From Bordetella genomosp. 1 (GTDB lineage Bacteria; Pseudomonadota; Gammaproteobacteria; Burkholderiales; Burkholderiaceae_B), in contig NZ_NEVL01000003.1 of assembly GCF_002261335.1 (NCBI RefSeq), forward strand, positions 1,302,001-1,366,000: DNA of 64,000 nucleotides. Direction: 5' to 3'. The translations under genes and the position numbers were made by a program. Below the pieces are notes generated by a model. That model was given only the letters and a program-made list of their open reading frames with translations, was not told where the DNA came from and did not search any database. The first letter of the stretch is position 1; the number at the start of each line of letters is the position of its first letter. Shown one piece after another: positions 29,373 to 40,067 of the stretch.

Positions 29373-30580
29373 CATGCCGCGTAGCGGCGCAGACGCAGTG
29401 CAAACTGCTCGAGCCCGGCGATGCCGCTTTGCTGGGCACGTTGGCACCAGGCCTGCAGGTCATGCAGGAGCTGCTCGCTGCTGGCGCTGGAGCTTTCCCA
29501 CAGACGGCCCAGCTCGCGGCGCATCTGCACCAGCGTGGAGAGCGACTGGTTGCGGGCGATGGCCTGGTCGACTTCGGCGATCTGCTCGGGCTGGAGCACG
29601 TCTTCGTTGCGCGTCAGCACGCGGCGGGCACGCTTGAGCACGGTCCAGTTGCAATCCTCGCCATTGCCGCGCGCCGGCTTGAGCTTGGCCAGCTCTTCCG
29701 AGGCAGCCTGCTTGATCACGTCGGCGTAGCGCGCCATCACTTCGTAGCGGTGCGTGATCACGCCCTGCAGCGTGCGCAGGTCGATGCCTTCCTTGGCGTC
29801 GGGATCGAGCTTGAGCTTGGGCGCAACCTTCTTCACCTTGGCCAGGCCGAACAGCTGCAGGGTGCGGATGTAGCCCCAGCCGATGTCGAACTCATACCAC
29901 TTGGCCGAGAACTTGGCCGACGTGCCATGGGCGTGGTGGTTGTTGTGCAGCTCTTCGCCACCGATGATGATGCCCCACGGGAACACGTTGGTGCTGGTGT
30001 CCGGCGAGTTGTAGTTGCGGTAGCCCCAGTAGTGGCCGATACCGTTGACCACGCCAGCGGCCCAGAACGGGATCCACGCCATCTGGACGGCCCAGACGGT
30101 GAGGCCGACGGCGCCGAACAGCGCGACGTCGATGGCGAGCATGGTCAGCACGCCGGCGAGGCTGTGCTTGGAGTAGACGTTGCGTTCCATCCAGTCGTCG
30201 GGCGTACCGTGGCCGAACTTGGCGATGGTTTCCTTGTTGACCGATTCTTCGCGATACAGCTCGGCGCCGCGGAACAGCACCTTCCAGATGCCGAACAGCA
30301 TGGGCGAGTGGGGATCACCCTCCTTCTCGCACTTGGCGTGGTGCTTGCGGTGAATGGCGACCCATTCCTTCGTGACCATGCCGGTGGTCATCCACAGCCA
30401 GAAGCGGAAGAAGTGCATGACGGCAGGGTGCAGATCGAGCCCGCGGTGCGCCTGGCTGCGATGCAGAAACACGGTGACCGACACGATGGTGATGTGCGTG
30501 ACCACCAGGGTGAACAGGAGAATCTGCCACCAGCTGGCTTGGGTCAGACCACCGGAAATGAACGAAAGGATGTAATCCAT
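29372..30580 (-). CDS. Membrane fatty-acid (acyl-CoA/stearoyl-CoA type) desaturase
   Basis: 402 residues. The three histidine boxes HRSQAHRGLDLH, HRKHHAKC and HNNHHAHG are complete and bind the di-iron centre. About four membrane segments flank the boxes. It would add a delta-9 double bond to acyl chains, tuning membrane fluidity. The C-terminal 130 residues are an added helical region after the desaturase core. The stop overlaps the uvrD start, so the two may be cotranscribed. Confidence 0.93.
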   Translation of the reverse strand: MDYILSFISGGLTQASWWQILLFTLVVTHITIVSVTVFLHRSQAHRGLDLHPAVMHFFRFWLWMTTGMVTKEWVAIHRKHHAKCEKEGDPHSPMLFGIWKVLFRGAELYREESVNKETIAKFGHGTPDDWMERNVYSKHSLAGVLTMLAIDVALFGAVGLTVWAVQMAWIPFWAAGVVNGIGHYWGYRNYNSPDTSTNVFPWGIIIGGEELHNNHHAHGTSAKFSAKWYEFDIGWGYIRTLQLFGLAKVKKVAPKLKLDPDAKEGIDLRTLQGVITHRYEVMARYADVIKQAASEELAKLKPARGNGEDCNWTVLKRARRVLTRNEDVLQPEQIAEVDQAIARNQSLSTLVQMRRELGRLWESSSASSEQLLHDLQAWCQRAQQSGIAGLEQFALRLRRYAA

Positions 30581-30854
30581 AAATCTGTTTCTACGCCTCG
30601 CTAAAGAGTGGGCAAATTTTAGCCCACATGTTTTTTCCGTGACAGCGCAGTTTCAAAATAGTTTTTGAGCCAAATCAAGGACTAAGCCGCGCTTGATGCG
30701 CCCCGGAAGGGGCTTGGGGACGGGTGCTCAACGGGACACCCGCCGCGATTCTTTCAAATGGCGCCGGATTGGTCCGACACCAGAGTTTTTCTACATTTTG
30801 CTACAACCCCGATCCACAATATATTGTGTCTTACCCGTACCACAGGCTGCACCC

Positions 30855-31268
30855 ATGAAATTACGCCTCTTTCCCACGCTCGCCGCCCTCGGCGCCCTGA
30901 TGCTGGGCGCCCTGCCCGCCCGGGCCGACACGACACTGCAGGTCGGCCAGACGGTGATGGTGGCCAGCTACTACGAACTGCGCGGGCCGAACTGCCAGGT
31001 CATGAATCCGCCGCACGTGCGCATCGTGACCCGTCCGAGCCACGGCGCGCTCACGGTGGTGCGCGCGCAGGGCAACACGGGCGGCGCGGGCCGCTGCGCC
31101 TACACGGCGGTGCCGGTGGCGCAGCTGCTGTACCGGGGCGACCGGCCGGGCACCGATGCCATCAGCTGGGAGGTGCGCTACCAGAGCCGCGACCGCAAGG
31201 TGGAACGCATGAGCGCCCACATCACCGTCGGGCCGGCAGGCACGGCTCCCGCGCCGGCGGCGCGCTAG
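30855..31268 (+). CDS. Secreted protein of unknown function
   Basis: 137 residues with a signal peptide (MKLRLFPTLAALGALMLG, likely cleaved after PARA). The mature part has a beta-rich look (TTLQVGQTVMVASYYELRG) with two Cys (GPNCQVMNPP and AGRCAYTAV) that may form a disulfide, and it resembles a single Ig-like/cadherin-like domain. No confident family. It stands alone between the divergent desaturase and the RNA methyltransferase. The 274-bp upstream region is AT-rich (CACAATATATTGTG at 30814-30827). Confidence 0.7.
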   Translation: MKLRLFPTLAALGALMLGALPARADTTLQVGQTVMVASYYELRGPNCQVMNPPHVRIVTRPSHGALTVVRAQGNTGGAGRCAYTAVPVAQLLYRGDRPGTDAISWEVRYQSRDRKVERMSAHITVGPAGTAPAPAAR

Positions 31269-31416
31269 CGGACCGATCCGCCCCCGTATACGCGGGAGCG
31301 CGGCGCCGGCGGCCCATGAGGGCCACCGAAATCGGACTGAATGGAGCTTGATTTTGTCCAAGGTCCGAGTTTGACAGCGTACTGAACGCACAGTTCCCCT
31401 GTACGTCCCCGAAAGC

Positions 31417-33603
31417 TCAATCGCCCTCGCTGCCCCCGCCGCTGTCACCGCCCCCGGCATCTCCGGAGGCGTTTGCGGCTGCTCCCTCGGCGCCGGCCGG
31501 CGGCGCCGATTCGGCAGCCGCCGGGGCGGCCTCGTCTGCGCCACGCGACTTGCGTGCGGGTGCGTCTTCGTTGCTTGCAGACAACGATGATCCGCCCCCA
31601 ACAGCCTCGCCGGTGTTTGCATCCGGATTCGCGCGCGCAGGCTTTTTGCGCTCGAACACGGCCGCGAAGAAGCCGTCGGTGCCGTGCTGGTCGGGCCGCA
31701 GTTGCACGTACGGACCGGTGAGGTTCAGCGTCGGGCAACGGTCGTTCAGAATGCGCGCGGCGTCGAGCTGCTCGAATTCGGGATTCTCGGCGAGGAAGCG
31801 CGCAGCCTGGGCCGCGTTTTCTTCCTCGAGCAGGCTGCAGGTGGCGTAGACCAGGCGGCCGCCCGGGGCCACGCAGCGCGAGGCGCTCTTCAGGATGCGG
31901 GCCTGCAGCTCGACCATTTCGGCGAGCGCCTGCGGCTGCTGGCGCCACTTCAGGTCGGGATTGCGGCGCAGGGTGCCGATGCCGCTGCACGGCGCATCGA
32001 CGAAGACGCGCTGGGCCTTGCCGGCCAGGCGCTTCACGCGGGCGTCGTTTTCGCTTTCGATCGCGACCGGCACCACGTTGGACAGACCGCTGCGGGCGAA
32101 GCGCGGCTTGGCGCGCGCCAGGCGGGCGGCCGACACGTCGAACGCGTAGAGGCGGCCGGTCGAGCGCATCAGCGCGCCGATCAGCAGCGACTTGCCGCCG
32201 GCGCCGGCGCAGAAGTCGATGATCATCTCGCCGCGGCGCGGGCCGACCAGCAGCGCCAGCAACTGGCTGCCTTCGTCCTGCACCTCGAGCGTGCCGTCTT
32301 CGAACTGCGGATAGCGGTTGACCGGCGGGTGGCCCTTGAAGCGGATGCCCCAGGGCGAGTGCGGCATCGGCACCGGCGAGAACCGCGCGCCGGGGCCTTC
32401 GTTGAGGGCGGCCAGCAAGGCGTCGCGCTCGCCCTTGAGCGGGTTGACGCGGATGTCCAGGTGGGCGGTCTGGTTTAGCGAGGCCATCAGGGCGTCGCTG
32501 TCTTCCAAGGTCGAGAGGCGCTCGAACAGCCAGTCGGGCATGCTCAGGCGCACGGCGCGCGGCATCGTGGCCGGGTCGATCTTGTCGACGCGGTCGAGCC
32601 AGCCGGCCTCGCCGCTGTCGAGCGCTTCCTTGAGCCAGTCGGTGCCGCGCGTGGCGGCAAGGCCCAGGATGGCGAGGCGGCGCACCGCATTGCCCACGCC
32701 GCTTTCGCTCAGCTGGCGGTAGCGGCGCAGATTGCGCAGCACGTCGTAGACGCCTTCGGCGACTTCGGCACGATCCCGGCCGCCCAGGCCGGGGTTGGCG
32801 CGGAACCAGTGCGACAGCACGGCGTCGGCGGGATAGGTCCATTGCAGCACCTCGCCCAGCACGCGCGTCACCTGCTCCAGGCGCACCGCCGAGAACGGCT
32901 GGCGCGGCCGGTTGTAGGACTGCTGGGGACGGTCGTAGCCGCCCGGACGATTGCCGTCCTGGCCGCGCTCGTAGCCGCCGCGGCCGCGATCCTGCGAGCG
33001 GTCCTGTGCATAGCCGCCGCGGTCGCCGCCCTGCGGACGATCGTACGAACCGCCCGAACGGCCGCGGTCCTGCGAGTAACCGCCACGGTCGCCGCCCTGC
33101 GGACGGTCGTACGAGCCGCCGGAGCGGCCGCGATCCTGCGCGTAGCCACCACGGTCGCCGCCCTGCGGACGATCATACGAACCGCCGGAACGGCCGCGAT
33201 CCTGCGAATAGCCGCCACGGTCGCCGCCCTGCGGGCGATCGTACGAACCGCCGGAACGGCCGCGATCCTGCGAGTAGCCACCACGGTCGCCACCCTGCGG
33301 ACGATCATACGAACCGCCGGAGCGGCCGCGATCCTGCGCATAGCCGCCACGGTCGCCGCCCTGCGGGCGGTCGTACGAACCGCCGGAGCGGCCGCGATCC
33401 TGCGAATAGCCGCCGCGGTCGCCGCCCTGCGGGCGGTCGGAGGACGAGCCCGCGCGATTGCCGTCGGGTCGGCCGAAGGACGATCCGGAGCGGCTGCGCT
33501 CCTGCGACCGGCCGCGGCCAGCGCCGGAGCCCGACGGGCCCGTGCCGAAGCCCCATCCCGAGCGGGAACCGGAGCCGGAGCGATTGTTGGAGTCTTTGCT
33601 CAT
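31417..33603 (-). CDS. RsmB/NOP-type rRNA (cytosine-5) methyltransferase with disordered tails
   Basis: 728 residues, against about 430 for E. coli RsmB. The conserved core (about 235-660) has an N-terminal NusB-like part, SAM-binding [16 protein letters not shown], the motif IV cysteine in [15 protein letters not shown] and the motif VI cysteine in [11 protein letters not shown]. The likely role is m5C methylation of 16S rRNA. In front lies a low-complexity tail rich in Gly, Arg, Ser, Tyr and Gln, with seven 22-residue repeats. Behind lies an acidic, alanine-rich tail. Both are probably disordered. purN is next to it on the same strand. Confidence 0.9.
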   Translation of the reverse strand: MSKDSNNRSGSGSRSGWGFGTGPSGSGAGRGRSQERSRSGSSFGRPDGNRAGSSSDRPQGGDRGGYSQDRGRSGGSYDRPQGGDRGGYAQDRGRSGGSYDRPQGGDRGGYSQDRGRSGGSYDRPQGGDRGGYSQDRGRSGGSYDRPQGGDRGGYAQDRGRSGGSYDRPQGGDRGGYSQDRGRSGGSYDRPQGGDRGGYAQDRSQDRGRGGYERGQDGNRPGGYDRPQQSYNRPRQPFSAVRLEQVTRVLGEVLQWTYPADAVLSHWFRANPGLGGRDRAEVAEGVYDVLRNLRRYRQLSESGVGNAVRRLAILGLAATRGTDWLKEALDSGEAGWLDRVDKIDPATMPRAVRLSMPDWLFERLSTLEDSDALMASLNQTAHLDIRVNPLKGERDALLAALNEGPGARFSPVPMPHSPWGIRFKGHPPVNRYPQFEDGTLEVQDEGSQLLALLVGPRRGEMIIDFCAGAGGKSLLIGALMRSTGRLYAFDVSAARLARAKPRFARSGLSNVVPVAIESENDARVKRLAGKAQRVFVDAPCSGIGTLRRNPDLKWRQQPQALAEMVELQARILKSASRCVAPGGRLVYATCSLLEEENAAQAARFLAENPEFEQLDAARILNDRCPTLNLTGPYVQLRPDQHGTDGFFAAVFERKKPARANPDANTGEAVGGGSSLSASNEDAPARKSRGADEAAPAAAESAPPAGAEGAAANASGDAGGGDSGGGSEGD
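33004..33438 (-). repeat. Coding tandem repeat, 66 bp x about 7
   Basis: Inside the RsmB-family gene. The repeated peptide is [11 protein letters not shown](S/A)QDRGRSGGS plus Y, 22 residues. Six full copies follow one another and the seventh is altered into [16 protein letters not shown] and A alternate at one position. Synonymous base changes between copies show it is not a very recent expansion. RGG and GGY motifs are of RNA-binding type. Confidence 0.9.
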
Positions 33604-33631
33604 GTGTATGTGATTCCAGAAGGGCCGGCGC

Positions 33632-34321
33632 TCAGGCGCCGGTCCAGATAAATAGCCGTTCGGGGTCGCCCTGCACCTCGACCCGATGATCCAGAGTAAG
33701 GCTCACGCGCCCTTCCGCCAACCAGCGCGCGGCTGCCGGGAAGGCCCGGTGCTCGACGTCGAGCACGCGTTCGGCCAGCCGCTCGGGCGTATCGCCCGGC
33801 AGGACCGGCACCATGCCCTGCGCGATGATGGGGCCGTGGTCCAGCACCGGCGTCACGAAATGCACCGTGCAGCCGTGTGCCCGCACGCCGGTCGCCAGCG
33901 CCTGGGCATGCGTGTGCAGCCCCGGAAACGCGGGCAGCAGCGAGGGGTGGATGTTCACCAGGCGGCCGCTGTAATGACCGACGAAGCCCGGGGTGAGCAC
34001 CCGCATGAAACCGGCCAGCAGCACGTAATCGGGCTCGAACTGGTCGATGCGCGCCATCAGCGCGGCGTCGAAGGCCTCGCGGGTGGCGAAATCCTTGTGA
34101 TACAGCGCGTCGGTCGGGATGCCGCGTTCGGCCGCCCAGGCCAGGCCGCCCGCGTCGGGGCGGCTGGCGATGACGGCGGCGATCCGGGCGGGCCAGGCTT
34201 CGCGTTGACAGGCCTCGACCAAAGCCTGCATATTGCTGCCCCGTCCGGAGATCAGGATGACAATGCGGCGCTCGCGCGAACCCGTCGCGGCGGTCGAGGA
34301 AGGGGAAGACGATTGAGGCAA
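33632..34321 (-). CDS. purN: Phosphoribosylglycinamide formyltransferase
   Basis: Transfers a formyl group from 10-formyl-THF to GAR in purine synthesis. About 229 residues. Motifs [25 protein letters not shown] (catalytic His/Asn region) and [10 protein letters not shown] are clear. No ATG precedes [12 protein letters not shown] in frame; a TTG giving the start (M)[10 protein letters not shown] is the best candidate, with GGAATT upstream. The true start may be a different GTG/TTG codon nearby. It is divergent from ribF with a gap of about 50 bp. Confidence 0.9.
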   Translation of the reverse strand: MPQSSSPSSTAATGSRERRIVILISGRGSNMQALVEACQREAWPARIAAVIASRPDAGGLAWAAERGIPTDALYHKDFATREAFDAALMARIDQFEPDYVLLAGFMRVLTPGFVGHYSGRLVNIHPSLLPAFPGLHTHAQALATGVRAHGCTVHFVTPVLDHGPIIAQGMVPVLPGDTPERLAERVLDVEHRAFPAAARWLAEGRVSLTLDHRVEVQGDPERLFIWTGA

Positions 34322-34369
34322 GATAGGTAATTCCAAGGCGAGCCAACCCAAAATTGTAAACTCTTGCCC

Positions 34370-35335
34370 GTGAAACCTCCGCTGCGCATTTACCGACACC
34401 TGCCGCCCCCCTCGCGCCGCACGCCCTGCGCGCTGACGATCGGCAATTTCGACGGTGTCCATCTCGGCCACCAGGCCATCCTCGACCGGGTCCGCCAGGT
34501 CGCCCAGGGGCGCGACCTCGTGCCCACGGTCATGACCTTCGAGCCGCACCCGCGCGAATACTTCGCGACGCTGAACCGGCGTCCGGAGCTTGCGCCCACG
34601 CGCATCTCGGGCCTGCGCGACAAGCTCGCCGCGCTCGCCTGCGCCGGCATCGAACAGGTGGTGGTCGAGCACTTCAACGCCCGCCTGGCCGAAATGTCGG
34701 CCAACGCCTTCATCGAAGACCTGCTGGTGCACGGCCTGCAGACGCGCTGGCTGCTGGTGGGCGAGGACTTCCGCTTCGGCCACAAGCGCAGCGGCGACAT
34801 CGAGCTGCTGCGCGAGGCCGGCATGGTGCATGGCTTCGAGGTGCACACCCTGGCCGACGTCACCGACCGCCAGGGCCACCGCATCTCCAGCTCCGAGGTT
34901 CGCACGGCCCTGGCCGTGGGCGACCTGGATCGCGCCCGCCACCTGCTGGGCCAGCCGTTCCACATCAGCGGCCACGTCGTGCACGGCGCCAAGCTCGGCC
35001 GCCAGCTCGGCTATCCCACCATGAACCTGCGGGTCGCGGCGCGTTGCGCGGCGCGCTCCGGCATTTACGTGGTGCGCGTGCTCGGCCTGGGCGACAAGCC
35101 GCTGGCCGCCGTGGCCAGCCTGGGCGTGCGCCCGACGGTCGAAGACCAGGGCCGCGTTCTGCTCGAGTCGCATCTGCTCGACGAGACCGTGGACGCATAC
35201 GGTAAACTCGTGCGAGTCGAATTCCTGCACAAGCTGCGGGACGAAGAAAAATTTCCTGATCTCCCTTCCCTGACTGCCGCCATCGCCGACGACGCGCGAC
35301 AAGCGCGCGCCTATTTTGCCGTTCATGGACTATAA
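34370..35335 (+). CDS. ribF: Bifunctional riboflavin kinase / FAD synthetase
   Basis: Makes FMN and then FAD from riboflavin. 321 residues. The N-terminal FAD-synthetase domain has [15 protein letters not shown], a nucleotidyltransferase HxGH motif. The C-terminal riboflavin-kinase domain has [11 protein letters not shown] and the [10 protein letters not shown] motif. Start is GTG ([12 protein letters not shown]); a TTG two codons upstream is possible. Its stop lies beyond the ileS start, an 11-bp overlap. Confidence 0.95.
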   Translation: MKPPLRIYRHLPPPSRRTPCALTIGNFDGVHLGHQAILDRVRQVAQGRDLVPTVMTFEPHPREYFATLNRRPELAPTRISGLRDKLAALACAGIEQVVVEHFNARLAEMSANAFIEDLLVHGLQTRWLLVGEDFRFGHKRSGDIELLREAGMVHGFEVHTLADVTDRQGHRISSSEVRTALAVGDLDRARHLLGQPFHISGHVVHGAKLGRQLGYPTMNLRVAARCAARSGIYVVRVLGLGDKPLAAVASLGVRPTVEDQGRVLLESHLLDETVDAYGKLVRVEFLHKLRDEEKFPDLPSLTAAIADDARQARAYFAVHGL

Positions 35336-38186
35336 AAAGACCCTCAACCTGCCCGACACCCCCTTTCCCATGCGGGGCGACCTTGCTCGACGTGAGCCGG
35401 GCTGGACCGCCCAATGGGAAGAAAACCGCGTCTACCAGGCGATTCGCGCGGCCAGTGCCGGCCGCCCGCGCTTTGTTCTGCACGACGGCCCGCCTTACGC
35501 CAACGGTGACATCCACATCGGGCACGCGGTCAACAAGATCCTGAAGGACATCATCGTCAAGAGCCGCAACATGGCCGGCTACGATGCGCCTTACGTGCCG
35601 GGCTGGGATTGCCACGGCATGCCGATCGAGATCCAGATCGAAAAGAAGTACGGCAAGAACCTGCCGGTGACCGAGGTGCAGTCCAAGGCCCGCGCCTACG
35701 CGCTCGAGCAGATCGACCGCCAGCGCGCCGACTTCAAGCGCCTGGGCGTCCTGGGCGACTGGGAGAATCCGTATCTCACGATGAACTTCAGCAATGAAGC
35801 CGATGAGATCCGCGCGCTCGGCCGCATCCTCGAACAGGGTTACGTGTTTCGTGGCCTCAAGCCCGTGAACTGGTGTTTCGACTGTGGTTCGGCGCTGGCC
35901 GAGGCCGAGGTCGAATACGCCGACCGCACCGATCCCGCGATCGACGTGGCCTTCCCGTTCGCCGACAAGCCGGGCCTGGCCCGCGCCTTCGGCCTGGATG
36001 CCATCGATGACGGCGCCGTCGTGATCTGGACCACCACGCCCTGGACGATTCCGTCGAACCAGGCGCTCAACGTCCACCCCGAAATCGAATACGCGCTGGT
36101 GCGGGTCTCGCCCGCGCCGGTGCATGGCCCGCTGCTGCTGCTGGCCACCGAACGCGTCGAAGCCTGCCTCAAGACCTGGGGCCTCGAGGGCGAAGTGATC
36201 GCCACCGCGCCGGGCGCCGCGCTGTCGGAGCTGCGTTTCAAGCATCCGCTGGCCCAGGCCGCCGAAGGCTATGACCGCACCGCCCCGATCTACCTGGGCG
36301 ACTACGTCACGCTCGACGCCGGTACCGGCGTGGTGCACTCGGCCCCGGCCTACGGTATCGAAGACTTCGTGTCGTGCAAGGCGCACGGCATGAGCGACGC
36401 CGACATCATCAGCCCGGTGATGGGCGACGGCAAGTATGTGCCGAGCCTGCCGCTGTTCGGCGGCCAGATGATCTGGGATGCGAATCCCAAGATCGTCGAG
36501 GCGCTCAAGCTGGCCGGCTCGCTGATGCACGTGCAGAAGCTGCCGCACAGCTACATGCACTGCTGGCGCCACAAGACGCCGATCATCTACCGCGCCACCA
36601 GCCAATGGTTCGCCGGGATGGACGTCAAGCCGCGCGACGGCGGCCCGACGCTGCGCGAAAGCGCGCTGGCCGGCATCGACGCCACCACCTTCTACCCCGC
36701 CTGGGGCCGCGCGCGCCTGCACGCGATGATCGCCAACCGTCCCGACTGGACGCTGTCGCGCCAACGCCAGTGGGGCGTGCCGATGGCCTTCTTCGTGCAC
36801 AAGGAAACCGGCGAGCTGCACCCGCGCACGGCCGAGCTGCTCGAGCTGGTCGCGCAGCGCGTCGAAAAGGGCGGCATCGAGGCCTGGCAGTCGCTCGAGC
36901 CGCGCGAGCTGCTTGGCGACGAGGCCGACCAATACGAGAAAAACCGCGACACGCTCGACGTGTGGTTCGACTCGGGCACGACCCACGCCACGGTGCTGGG
37001 CGGCAAGGATCACGCGCTGGCCGGTTCGCACGGCGCGCAGCTTGCCTGGCCCGCCGACCTCTACCTGGAAGGCTCCGACCAGCATCGCGGCTGGTTCCAC
37101 TCGTCGCTGCTCACCGGCTGCATGCTGTATGGCCAGCCACCCTACAAGAGCCTGCTGACCCACGGTTTCGTGGTCGACGGTCAGGGCCGCAAGATGAGCA
37201 AGTCGGTCGGCAACGTGCTCGCGCCGCAGAAGATCTCCGACTCGCTGGGCGCCGAGATCCTGCGTCTGTGGGTCGCTTCCACCGACTACTCGGGCGAGCT
37301 GTCGATCTCCGACGAGATCCTCAAGCGCGTGGTCGAAAGCTACCGCCGCATCCGCAACACGCTGCGCTTCCTGCTGGCCAACGTGGCCGACTTCGACGCC
37401 GTCAGCCAGGCCGTGCCGGCCGGCGAGCTGCTCGAGATCGATCGCTACGCGCTCGCCATGACCGCGCAGATGCAGGCCGAGGTGCTCGCCAGCTACGAGC
37501 GCTACGACTTCCATCCGGCCGTGTCGCGCCTGCAGACGTTCTGCTCCGAAGACCTCGGCGCGTTTTACGTCGACATCCTGAAGGATCGCCTCTACACCAG
37601 CGCCCCCGACAGCCACGCCCGCCGCTCGGCCCAGACCGCGCTGCTGGAGATCACCCAGACGCTGCTCAAGCTGATGGCGCCGATCCTGTCGTTCACGGCC
37701 GAGGAAGCCTGGAAGATCCTGACCGACTCGGCGCTGGCCAAGCAGGCCGACGCGGCCCGCCTGACCATCTTCACCGAGGTCTATCACCAGCTCCCGCCGT
37801 TTGCCGACGCCGAGGCGCTGGTGGCGGGCTGGGGCCGCGTGCGCGCGATCCGCGCCGACGTGCTGCGCAAGCTCGAGGAAGTGCGTTCGGCCGGCGGCAT
37901 CGGTTCGTCGCTGCAGGCCGAGGTCGACATCCATGCCGACGGCGAAGACTACGCGCTGCTGTCGGCCCTGGGCGATGACCTGCGCTTCGTGCTGATCGTG
38001 TCGCGCGCCAGCGTGCACCAGCGCGCCGGCGAGCTGGCCATCGAGATCACGCCGTCGGGCAACAAGAAGTGCGAGCGCTGCTGGCACTATCGCGCCGACG
38101 TCGGCCAGGACGCCGATCATCCCGAGATCTGCGGTCGTTGCGTGAGCAACCTCTTCGGCTCGGGCGAGTCGCGCGAAAAGGCCTGA
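35325..38186 (+). CDS. ileS: Isoleucyl-tRNA synthetase
   Basis: Class I aminoacyl-tRNA synthetase. 953 residues, the bacterial size. HIGH-type motif at 64-67 ([10 protein letters not shown]), KMSKS motif [10 protein letters not shown], an editing domain with [12 protein letters not shown], and a C-terminal zinc-binding CERCW...CGRCVSN. The start [10 protein letters not shown] overlaps the end of ribF. lspA begins 2 bp after the stop. Confidence 0.98.
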   Translation: MDYKKTLNLPDTPFPMRGDLARREPGWTAQWEENRVYQAIRAASAGRPRFVLHDGPPYANGDIHIGHAVNKILKDIIVKSRNMAGYDAPYVPGWDCHGMPIEIQIEKKYGKNLPVTEVQSKARAYALEQIDRQRADFKRLGVLGDWENPYLTMNFSNEADEIRALGRILEQGYVFRGLKPVNWCFDCGSALAEAEVEYADRTDPAIDVAFPFADKPGLARAFGLDAIDDGAVVIWTTTPWTIPSNQALNVHPEIEYALVRVSPAPVHGPLLLLATERVEACLKTWGLEGEVIATAPGAALSELRFKHPLAQAAEGYDRTAPIYLGDYVTLDAGTGVVHSAPAYGIEDFVSCKAHGMSDADIISPVMGDGKYVPSLPLFGGQMIWDANPKIVEALKLAGSLMHVQKLPHSYMHCWRHKTPIIYRATSQWFAGMDVKPRDGGPTLRESALAGIDATTFYPAWGRARLHAMIANRPDWTLSRQRQWGVPMAFFVHKETGELHPRTAELLELVAQRVEKGGIEAWQSLEPRELLGDEADQYEKNRDTLDVWFDSGTTHATVLGGKDHALAGSHGAQLAWPADLYLEGSDQHRGWFHSSLLTGCMLYGQPPYKSLLTHGFVVDGQGRKMSKSVGNVLAPQKISDSLGAEILRLWVASTDYSGELSISDEILKRVVESYRRIRNTLRFLLANVADFDAVSQAVPAGELLEIDRYALAMTAQMQAEVLASYERYDFHPAVSRLQTFCSEDLGAFYVDILKDRLYTSAPDSHARRSAQTALLEITQTLLKLMAPILSFTAEEAWKILTDSALAKQADAARLTIFTEVYHQLPPFADAEALVAGWGRVRAIRADVLRKLEEVRSAGGIGSSLQAEVDIHADGEDYALLSALGDDLRFVLIVSRASVHQRAGELAIEITPSGNKKCERCWHYRADVGQDADHPEICGRCVSNLFGSGESREKA

Positions 38187-38188
38187 CG

Positions 38189-38728
38189 ATGGCAGACGCT
38201 TCGATCGGTGTACCGGACGCCGCGGTCGGACGCGGCAAGCGCCTGGGCCTGAGCCTGGGCGCCGCCGCCCTGATCATCGTGATCGACCAGCTCACGAAGA
38301 TCTACTTCAACAGCCAGTTCCAGTACGGCGAGCGCCTCAACGTGCTGCCGTTCTTCGACTTCACGCTGCTGTTCAACCGGGGCGCGGCCTTCAGCTTCCT
38401 GGCCTCCGAGGAGGGCTGGCAGCGCTGGCTCTTCACGATCCTGGGCGTGGGCGCCGCGCTGGTCATCACCTGGCTGATCGCGCGCACGCCCGGCCAGCCG
38501 CGCTTTCGCGCCGCCCTCACGCTCATCATGGGCGGCGCGCTGGGCAACGTGATCGACCGGCTGATCCACGGCCACGTGATCGACTTCCTGCTGTTCTACT
38601 GGAAAGACTGGGCCTACCCGGCCTTCAACATCGCCGACATCACCATCGTCTGCGGTGCCATCCTGCTGGTGCTGGACGAAATCCTGCGCAGCCGCGAGAA
38701 AGCCCGCGCCGCCCGCTCACCGGACTGA
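38189..38728 (+). CDS. lspA: Lipoprotein signal peptidase (signal peptidase II)
   Basis: Inner-membrane aspartyl protease that removes the signal peptide of prolipoproteins after lipidation. 179 residues with four membrane helices. The catalytic aspartates are in GNVIDRL and FNIADITI, and the conserved NRGAAFSFL motif is present. ileS-lspA is the usual order. Confidence 0.96.
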   Translation: MADASIGVPDAAVGRGKRLGLSLGAAALIIVIDQLTKIYFNSQFQYGERLNVLPFFDFTLLFNRGAAFSFLASEEGWQRWLFTILGVGAALVITWLIARTPGQPRFRAALTLIMGGALGNVIDRLIHGHVIDFLLFYWKDWAYPAFNIADITIVCGAILLVLDEILRSREKARAARSPD

Positions 38729-38811
38729 GCGCTCGCGGCCGCGGGCGTTGCCGCATAAAATCCCCTGACCCCCCACCCACACGCGGCGCCTCGCGGCGCC
38801 GCTCGCACACC

Positions 38812-40020
38812 ATGCTCGATCTGGCCCGCAAACGCATCGTCCTGGGAATGACCGGCGGCATCGCCTGCTACAAAATCGCCGAGCTGGTGCGCCGCATGAC
38901 CGAGCAGGGCGCGGTGGTCGACGTGGTCATGACCGAGGCGGCCACGCACTTCATCACGCCGGTCACGATGCAGGCCCTCTCAGGCCGCCCCGTGTTCGTC
39001 GACGCCTGGGACGCGCGCGTGCCCAACAACATGGCGCACATCGACCTCACGCGCGGCGCCGACGCCGTGCTGATCGCGCCGGCCAGCACCGATTTCATGG
39101 CCAAGCTCGCGCATGGCCTGGCCGACGACCTGCTGTCCACGCTATGCGTGGCGCGCGCCTGCCCGCTGCTGATCGCGCCCGCGATGAATCGCGAGATGTG
39201 GGCCAACCCGGCCACGCAGCGCAACGCGGCGCAGCTCACGGCCGACGGCATCACCATCCTCGGGCCCGCCTCCGGCGAACAGGCCTGTGGCGAAACGGGC
39301 AGCGGCCGCATGCTGGAGCCGCATGAGCTGCTGGCCGACCTGATCGCCTTCTTCCAGCCCAAGATCCTGGCCGGCCGCCACGTGCTGCTGACCGCCGGCC
39401 CCACCTCGGAGCCGGTCGACCCGGTGCGCGTGCTGACCAACCGCTCGTCGGGCAAGACCGGCTACGCAATCGCGCGCGCCGCGCGCGAGGCCGGCGCCCG
39501 CGTCACCATGGTGACCGGCGCCACCGCGCTGCAGGTGCCGCGCGGCGTCACCGCCCTGCCCGTCATGACGGCGCGCCAGATGCACGACGCCGTGATGGCC
39601 AACGCGATGGACGCCGATGTGTTCATCGGCGTGGCCGCGGTGGCCGACTGGCGCGTGAAGAACGTGAGCGACCAGAAGATCAAGAAGAACAACGAGGGCG
39701 GCGGCCAGCCGCAGATGGAGTTCGAGCCGAATCCCGACATCCTGGCCGAAGTGGCCCGGCTGCCGCAGGGCCCGTGGTGCGTGGGGTTCGCCGCCGAAAC
39801 CGAAAAACTGGCCGAGCATGCCGAAGCCAAGCGCCTGCGCAAGAAGATCCCGCTGCTGGTGGGCAATCTGGCGCACAAGGTGATGGACGCGGACACCACC
39901 GAGCTGGTGTTGTTCGACGAACAGGGCGTGCACCCGCTGCCGGCCGCGCCCAAGCTGGACGCGGCCCGGCGCCTGATGGCCGAGATCGCGGCGCGCCTGC
40001 CGCGCAAGCCGCAGCCCTGA
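38812..40020 (+). CDS. coaBC: Bifunctional phosphopantothenoylcysteine decarboxylase/synthetase
   Basis: Makes 4'-phosphopantetheine for coenzyme A in two steps. 402 residues. The N-terminal CoaC flavodoxin-like half has the His motif NMAHIDL, the PXMNXXMW-type motif PAMNREMW and the Cys of GEQACGETGSGRM. The C-terminal CoaB half has TAGPTSEPVDPVR, NRSSGKTG and NPDILAE. It is the usual neighbour of dut in many proteobacteria, but no dut follows here. A terminator lies directly after the stop. Confidence 0.96.
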   Translation: MLDLARKRIVLGMTGGIACYKIAELVRRMTEQGAVVDVVMTEAATHFITPVTMQALSGRPVFVDAWDARVPNNMAHIDLTRGADAVLIAPASTDFMAKLAHGLADDLLSTLCVARACPLLIAPAMNREMWANPATQRNAAQLTADGITILGPASGEQACGETGSGRMLEPHELLADLIAFFQPKILAGRHVLLTAGPTSEPVDPVRVLTNRSSGKTGYAIARAAREAGARVTMVTGATALQVPRGVTALPVMTARQMHDAVMANAMDADVFIGVAAVADWRVKNVSDQKIKKNNEGGGQPQMEFEPNPDILAEVARLPQGPWCVGFAAETEKLAEHAEAKRLRKKIPLLVGNLAHKVMDADTTELVLFDEQGVHPLPAAPKLDAARRLMAEIAARLPRKPQP

Positions 40021-40023
40021 TGC

Positions 40024-40053
40024 AAAAAAAGCCCGCGTTCGACGCGGGCTTGT
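40024..40053. terminator. Intrinsic terminator after coaBC
   Basis: AAAAAAAGCCCGCG-TTCGA-CGCGGGCTTGTT hairpin; it lies between two convergent genes and may serve both. Confidence 0.8.
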
Positions 40054-40067
40054 TCCTGGCGGCGGCC

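Noticed and set aside
33004-33438. Regular repeat spacing that might suggest a CRISPR array
   Set aside because: Units are adjacent with no unique spacers and encode an in-frame 22-residue peptide repeat of the RsmB-family gene.
34965-38120. Very long open frame (1051 codons) on the minus strand opposite ileS
   Set aside because: A product of high-GC codon bias; ileS has full family motifs across the same span and the antisense protein is low-complexity His/Arg/Gln/Gly-rich.
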